This document shows positions 14,072 to 17,790 of a stretch of DNA of 17,790 nucleotides, piece after piece. Below the pieces are notes generated by a model. The model was not told where the DNA came from, did no database searches, and saw only the letters and a program-made list of their open reading frames with translations. The stretch spans positions 1-17,790 of the forward strand of contig CAJUQY010000052.1 of NCBI GenBank assembly GCA_910588815.1, read 5' to 3'. The position numbers and the translations under genes are program-made. Position 1 is the first letter of the stretch; every line of letters starts with the position of its first letter. Origin of the DNA: an uncultured Lachnospiraceae bacterium. Lineage in GTDB: Bacteria; Bacillota; Clostridia; Lachnospirales; Lachnospiraceae.

Positions 14072-15574
14072 CTACGCCTGTTGGTTGAGCCTAAAGCCCC
14101 CTGCCTGTTCCGCAAGGGACGGCTCCTCCACGACCGCGATCCCCTGCTCCTGCTTCAGGCGCAGGACCTCACCTGCCTTCCAGCTCTCTTCCTTGCTGTC
14201 CCCGTAAAGTTCTTCCACGGCTGCCTCCACGCTCAGGATCCCGCCCTGTCTGCCCTTGGAAACAGTCTCGATCTGGCTCTCGAAAGAAGGATTGGCATAT
14301 TCTCCCCAGGAAGCCATGACCTTCACCTCTTCCACCGGCTTTTTGCAGAGGACATTGTAAGCATTGATGCAGATCCCGATCAACTCCGGGAGCGTTTCCT
14401 GCAGGGCTTCGATGATGGCGTCCCTGGTATAGAGCGTGGCTTTCTCTTTTTCCCTCTGCGCATCCGCGTTGTCCAGCTTTTTCACATCGATCCCAAGAGT
14501 GCTCGGGGAGATGATCCCCTGCAAGCAGAGGTCAAGGGCTGTCACGTAGCTGGCCAGATAGCTCTCATGAGGAATGGAGGGTTGCTCCGTCCGGATCTCG
14601 TTCTTCTGCCCTTCCCGCATGTCCCCGTCTGCGGCAAAATAGCGGTTATCAAAAGGATTCGGCCGGATCAACCTCCCGGTCTCCGGATCGTGCGGCACCA
14701 GGCATTCCGGAATGTATGTCTTTGCCCGCCCTGCCCTCGCAGCGTCCATCCACTGGCTCCAAATCTCGTCGAAAGCGTCGAAGCTGTCCAGCTTCCCATC
14801 GAAAATGGAGCCCCCCCTTCCCGGATACTTGACACTCTCATAGATCTGCAGGGGGACTGCCAGGATCAGGGACTTATCAAACAGCACGTCCGCAATGTGC
14901 CTTGTGGCGTCAATGGAGTTTACGGGGACTTCCTCTTCCCCCCGGTACAGATGGTTTCTGATGTACCCATGCCCATAATGCTCATGCAGAACATACTGCT
15001 GATAATCTGCTTTGTACTCCGTTTTAAAGATCACTTCCCGGAGTCTCCCCCGATTCCAGATAAGCTCGATTTTCTCCCCCGGGTACCATTCCAGGAGCGG
15101 GTACTGGCTGGTTTCTGTGTCCAAGCTTACCTTCCAGGCGCCATCCCCGATGCAGAGGGCCTCCTTCAGGGCAGATTCCAGGCGTTTCCGAAATTTATTG
15201 TCTTTTTCGATCTCTTCCCATAACGCTTTCTGGGTATCGCTCTCAAACTCAAAATCGTTCATGTCAGCCATGACGATGCTGCTGAGTGTCCGCACGATCA
15301 GAGACGGGAGCCCTGTGTGGATCTTCCGTATCTCCATGCCGGGGCTGCATCTGCTGGCCCAGAACTTCGTCTGGTCGGCGTATTCCGGGTTCTGTTTATA
15401 CATCTGCTCGATCTCATTCCCGTCGCCCCGATACCAGATGCGGTTCCTTATGGCTGACAACTCAAAATCCATGATCTCCTGGATCTGGATCGCATAAGGC
15501 TGCGCCGGCTGCACCTGGAGCCAGCTCCGGATCCCCTTTTTGATACTGTTGCTCATTTTATCCAGCCACCTCAT
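14072..15574 (-). CDS. Portal protein (SPP1 gp6-like)
   Basis: The 500-residue protein has the size of SPP1-type portals and sits directly after the large terminase, whose stop overlaps its ATG (ATGA). GGAGG stands 8 nt upstream. Residues about 40-110 contain the usual N-terminal segments (YKQNPEYADQTKFWASRC, GLPSLIVRTLSSIVMADM). The wing and stem segments follow, with a DDAARAG/RTYIPE-like stretch near residue 290 and the helical crown from about 365 (DNADAQREKEKATLYTRD) onward. It forms the dodecameric ring at the packaging vertex through which DNA enters and leaves. Confidence 0.92.
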   Translation of the reverse strand: MRWLDKMSNSIKKGIRSWLQVQPAQPYAIQIQEIMDFELSAIRNRIWYRGDGNEIEQMYKQNPEYADQTKFWASRCSPGMEIRKIHTGLPSLIVRTLSSIVMADMNDFEFESDTQKALWEEIEKDNKFRKRLESALKEALCIGDGAWKVSLDTETSQYPLLEWYPGEKIELIWNRGRLREVIFKTEYKADYQQYVLHEHYGHGYIRNHLYRGEEEVPVNSIDATRHIADVLFDKSLILAVPLQIYESVKYPGRGGSIFDGKLDSFDAFDEIWSQWMDAARAGRAKTYIPECLVPHDPETGRLIRPNPFDNRYFAADGDMREGQKNEIRTEQPSIPHESYLASYVTALDLCLQGIISPSTLGIDVKKLDNADAQREKEKATLYTRDAIIEALQETLPELIGICINAYNVLCKKPVEEVKVMASWGEYANPSFESQIETVSKGRQGGILSVEAAVEELYGDSKEESWKAGEVLRLKQEQGIAVVEEPSLAEQAGGFRLNQQA

Positions 15575-16938
15575 TTCGTTTCCTCCGTTTCAAATCCGAT
15601 CAGGTTCCTGTAGGGTATCCAACCATACTGTGACGAGTTAATTGTGTGGTCATGGGCATCCTCCGGCTTATCCTTTTCACTGTCCCAGCTATACTTCCCC
15701 AGCTCCGCCAGATGCTCTGTACAAGTGTCCACTACCAGATAGCAGCCCTGCTGGATCCAGCCGAGCATCAGCTTGATCCGATCCAGAATCTCCACTTTCT
15801 TGTAGGAATCAATGAAATTGTACAGGCAGCCGTGGAGCCGCTTGTACTTCCGGAGTTCCGTGATCGTGGCCTGGTCTGCGCAGTCGATGAACACATCTTT
15901 CGCGAAGCCCCAGCCTTTTCGGCACTGCTCCAGGAATGCGACGAACTTCACTGCCGTATCAGACGGCGCCAGAGGCTGGTCCAGCTCCGCATTGCTGTAT
16001 ACCTTTTCCGCCAAAGTGATCAGCTTCCGGTCCTCCATGATCCCCTGGAAAATCATAGCGATCGTATCCGGGGACTTGGAAGAATACGACGTGTCCAGTC
16101 CCGCAGTAAATTTCTTGAATTTAATCTTGCCTATTGCTTCCTGCTTTTTGATCCATGCCCCTGTCACTACATGCTTTTTCCGGTCAAAATTCGGAAAGAT
16201 CAGGCCGGTGGCTTTTCCTCTGAGGCCCTCGATCTTGTTCTTGTACAGCTTTGTCCCTGGTGGGGCAGACTGTTTCTTTTTCCGGATATCCTCCTCGGTC
16301 AAGGAAAGATTATCCTGAAACCGGAAGAACCAATACCTCCACCTAGGCACCGGCTCCTCTGTAAGCTCCGCCATGATTTCCACCGGCACATCTGAGGCGT
16401 ATTTTTTATAGGGCCTTGACCGGTTGACAAACTCCTTATAGACCGGCAGATCTGGGTTATCCGGGTTCATGGTGGCCATCAGATAATCATTCCTGGTGGA
16501 CACTTCCCGGATAAAGTCGATGTTGGCCGTGTTGATCTCGTCAATGAACACGCATCCGAACTGGGAGCCTAGGACCAGCTCCCACTTATCCTTGTTATCG
16601 TAGCCGAGGACATAGATGGTCTTGCCCTCGAACTTGATGTGGGGAAGCTTATTGTCCTTGTCGCCGTTTCCGTAATATCTGGCGCTCCTGTGCAGGTCCA
16701 GAATCCCGTTATCCTGCTGCAGGATGTTTTTCTCGGCGATGCCGGTAGTCTTGGCAGCGATGATGTGAGACCGTTTCTTACTGCGGCTGACCATCCGCAT
16801 GAACTTGATCCCGGCGCCCACCGTGGTCTTGCCGGAAGCCGTCGTGCCCTCCAAAAAGTCTGCATCTACGCCATCCACGGTATTGATAAAGTCAATATAT
16901 TTCTGGGACAGGGGGAAACTACTCTTCAAGCCCCTCAC
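15571..16938 (-). CDS. terL: Terminase large subunit
   Basis: The 455-residue product is read from GTG 16938, which lies 20 nt inside the end of the small-subunit gene; a TTG four codons in is an alternative start. Motor domain: Walker A GTTASGKTT (31-39), Walker B VFIDE (130-134, with D133-E134) and a coupling motif TMNP (156-159). Nuclease domain of RNase H fold: D282 in GLDTSYSSKSPDT, D352 in VFIDCAD, and the DAHDH cluster at 427-431. These are the features of phage large terminases. It translocates DNA into the procapsid through the portal and cuts it at the end. The family without a visible zinc finger is common in Clostridia phages. Confidence 0.95.
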   Translation of the reverse strand: MRGLKSSFPLSQKYIDFINTVDGVDADFLEGTTASGKTTVGAGIKFMRMVSRSKKRSHIIAAKTTGIAEKNILQQDNGILDLHRSARYYGNGDKDNKLPHIKFEGKTIYVLGYDNKDKWELVLGSQFGCVFIDEINTANIDFIREVSTRNDYLMATMNPDNPDLPVYKEFVNRSRPYKKYASDVPVEIMAELTEEPVPRWRYWFFRFQDNLSLTEEDIRKKKQSAPPGTKLYKNKIEGLRGKATGLIFPNFDRKKHVVTGAWIKKQEAIGKIKFKKFTAGLDTSYSSKSPDTIAMIFQGIMEDRKLITLAEKVYSNAELDQPLAPSDTAVKFVAFLEQCRKGWGFAKDVFIDCADQATITELRKYKRLHGCLYNFIDSYKKVEILDRIKLMLGWIQQGCYLVVDTCTEHLAELGKYSWDSEKDKPEDAHDHTINSSQYGWIPYRNLIGFETEETK

Positions 16939-17425
16939 CGCCCATCTGGCTGAGGATATCGTCCAGCTTTTCCGATGTCTCCACCGTGAGATTCAGGTTG
17001 TCCTTGAACATCCCCAGGTGCTTGCCTAGGAGCTCCAGCGCCCTCAGCTTGGAAGCGATCTTCACCTCCCGCTCCACACTGGATCCGCTCTCGCTGTCTG
17101 ACTGCTTATACTTTACGGACTCGATGCAGGACAGATCGTCTCCCGCGGCACCAGCCCGGATCCTCCCCTCCCCGTCCACGATGTCTGTCATTTTTACAAA
17201 AGCTATCTTTGCCAGCTCCAAAAGAACCCTGTCCTGATTGACCCCAGTCCTTTTGGAGCGCTCGGCCATGGCCGTGTCGATACACGCTCGGATATTAGGT
17301 TTTGTTAGGTTTTCACATCCGATCTCTTTTGCGCTGCCCGGGGAATACCCGGCCCTGATCGCGGCCTGAGTAGCGTTCAGGTCGATCAGGTATTCCTCTA
17401 CAAATCGTTTCTGCTTTTTCGTCAA
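16919..17425 (-). CDS. terS: Terminase small subunit
   Basis: The 168-residue protein MTKKQKRFVEEYLIDLNATQ-AAIRAGYS is of the Terminase_2 type: an N-terminal helix-turn-helix that binds the packaging site (ATQAAIRAGYSPGSAKEIGCENL), a central helical oligomerisation part, and a C-terminal tail. The start is TTG 17425, supported by AAGGTGG 5 nt upstream; no ATG is available in frame near it. The end overlaps the large subunit by 20 nt. It is the first gene of the late operon, so its leader holds the likely control elements. Confidence 0.92.
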   Translation of the reverse strand: MTKKQKRFVEEYLIDLNATQAAIRAGYSPGSAKEIGCENLTKPNIRACIDTAMAERSKRTGVNQDRVLLELAKIAFVKMTDIVDGEGRIRAGAAGDDLSCIESVKYKQSDSESGSSVEREVKIASKLRALELLGKHLGMFKDNLNLTVETSEKLDDILSQMGGEGLEE

Positions 17426-17450
17426 TCAGGCCACCTTCTTTCTGGCATAG

Positions 17451-17479
17451 CAAAACGCCCTGCACATCTGCAAGGCGTC
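17451..17479 (-). terminator. Terminator-like hairpin in the terS leader
   Basis: On the minus strand ACGCCTTGCA and TGCAGGGCGT pair over 10 bp (one U-G) around a GATG loop, followed by TTTT. The wobble makes the stem better on the minus strand than on the plus strand, so it belongs to leftward transcripts. It stands about 26 nt before the terS start codon. It could be an attenuator or the end of a short transcript from the -10 at 17552-17560. Confidence 0.5.
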
Positions 17480-17551
17480 CTGCCGGAAAATATTTAAGGG
17501 AGGAGGCAAGAAGAAAAGCCGTCTGTTTGGGTTTCGCTTCCCTCAGTTTAA

Positions 17552-17560
17552 ATTCTATCA
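17552..17560 (-). promoter_or_regulatory. Extended -10 element facing the late genes
   Basis: TGATAGAAT on the minus strand matches a TGnTATAAT extended -10 (TAGAAT, 5 of 6). No good -35 lies at 17-18 bp, but TGTCCG repeats sit at about that distance and may be an activator site. Predicted start is near 17545, upstream of the hairpin at 17451-17479 and of terS. Confidence 0.35.
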
Positions 17561-17568
17561 CAGAAAAG

Positions 17569-17583
17569 CGGACATTTCGGACA
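17569..17583. repeat. CGGACA direct repeat, 9-bp spacing
   Basis: CGGACA-TTT-CGGACA occurs just upstream of the leftward -10. Two identical half-sites one helical turn apart suggest a protein binding site. Inference only. Confidence 0.4.
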
Positions 17584-17611
17584 AACTTTATTTTTTTATT
17601 CTCTGGGTAAA

Positions 17612-17628
17612 TGTAGAATTGTGTAGAA
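17612..17628. repeat. TGTAGAA direct repeat with 10-bp period
   Basis: TGTAGAA occurs at 17612-17618 and 17622-17628, with a degenerate third unit starting at 17632 that runs into the rightward -10. Exact 10-bp phasing places them on one face of the helix. Candidate operator, unproven. Confidence 0.35.
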
Positions 17629-17633
17629 ATGTG

Positions 17634-17642
17634 TGATATGAT
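17634..17642 (+). promoter_or_regulatory. Extended -10 for the small membrane-peptide gene
   Basis: TGATATGAT is an extended -10 (TATGAT, 5 of 6). The -35 region at 17 bp is weak (TAGAAT). Predicted start near 17649 leaves a short leader before the GGGAGGAGG ribosome site at 17673-17681. Confidence 0.4.
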
Positions 17643-17688
17643 AATTTCGTTGTCCAACCGATACCCGGCAACGGGAGGAGGTGTTTAC

Positions 17689-17787
17689 ATGGAGTTATTT
17701 TTCACGTTTCTTGTGTCTGTCGCAGCGGGTGTGGCTTGCCACCTCATCAGCAAATGGCTAGACAGGCACGACAAGGGCAACAAATAG
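17689..17787 (+). CDS. Small single-pass membrane peptide, Fst-like type I toxin candidate
   Basis: A 32-residue ORF, MELFFTFLVSVAAGVACHLI then SKWLDRHDKGNK, begins at ATG 17689 with a very strong GGGAGGAGG site 7 nt upstream. Residues 3-24 are hydrophobic, followed by an aromatic-acidic junction (KWLDRHD) and a charged tail. Length, single membrane helix and the I-S-x-W-L-D-x-x-D ending resemble Fst/Ldr-type toxins and the many tiny membrane peptides in Bacillota genomes. It reads opposite to the late genes. No antisense RNA can be seen because the region downstream is outside the window. It could also be a signalling or host-membrane peptide unrelated to toxins. Confidence 0.6.
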   Translation: MELFFTFLVSVAAGVACHLISKWLDRHDKGNK

Positions 17788-17790
17788 CCT

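Noticed and set aside
14081..15223. A 380-codon plus-strand frame opposite the portal gene.
   Set aside because: Antisense shadow: the minus strand encodes a clear portal with ATGA coupling to terL, and the plus frame has low-complexity, Pro/Leu/Arg-biased sequence.
17313..17657. A minus-strand TTG-started frame of 114 codons over the control region and terS.
   Set aside because: It overlaps terS by over 100 nt in another frame, includes the hairpin, and its composition looks random.
1..17790. CRISPR arrays, tRNA genes, insertion sequences, attachment sites, lysis or integrase genes.
   Set aside because: I found no regular repeat-spacer pattern, tRNA-like fold, transposase or lysis/integration protein in any frame; long direct repeats are limited to the fibre unit and the two hairpins.

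Overview
The window is the late structural block of a tailed, siphovirus-type prophage or phage. All recognisable structural genes lie head to tail on the minus strand, so the biological order runs from right (17.4 kb) to left (1). Strong GGAGG-type ribosome binding sites, ATGA-style stop/start overlaps, GC-rich DNA with AT-rich islands, and the kinds of terminase, portal, minor capsid, Gp15 and tail proteins present all point to a low-GC-phylum host (Bacillota, class Clostridia). A gut Lachnospiraceae-type bacterium is my best guess, by family resemblance only.

Layout in the direction of transcription: (1) 17426-17688 is a non-coding control region. It holds extended -10 elements facing both ways, short direct repeats and a terminator-like hairpin in the leader of the late genes. 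A 32-residue membrane peptide of Fst-toxin type is read the other way (17689-17787). (2) DNA packaging: small terminase (TTG start), large terminase, portal. (3) Head: a 78-residue conserved small protein; a minor capsid protein with a C-terminal ADP-ribosyltransferase domain; two tiny ORFs (47 and 61 codons), each followed by a related terminator-like hairpin; scaffold; major capsid; a 103-residue accessory protein. (4) Neck: head-tail connector and three small minor capsid, head-closure and tail-completion proteins. (5) Tail: tube protein, tail assembly chaperone pair (with a 23-nt overlap), a 48-residue four-cysteine zinc-ribbon protein (Com-like) that appears to start on ATT, tape measure, a 116-residue tail protein, an 891-residue tail/host-contact protein, a 73-residue small protein, and the start of an alanine-rich fibre or baseplate protein that runs off the left edge.

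The genes form one virion-building programme: packaging motor, portal and capsid shell, neck, tail tube built around the tape measure, then the tail tip. No integrase, repressor, replication, holin or endolysin gene lies in this window. The lysis genes would be expected beyond the left edge and the regulatory genes beyond the right edge.

The most interesting part is 11.73-13.83 kb. A virion protein carries a complete-looking ADP-ribosyltransferase with R, STS and QxE motifs. The DNA drops from about 62% to about 33-40% GC close to where that domain begins. The domain is followed by two small unassigned ORFs and two related hairpins. This looks like an exchangeable toxin (and perhaps immunity) cassette set inside an essential head-gene operon, in the style of phage polymorphic (MuF-type) toxins.
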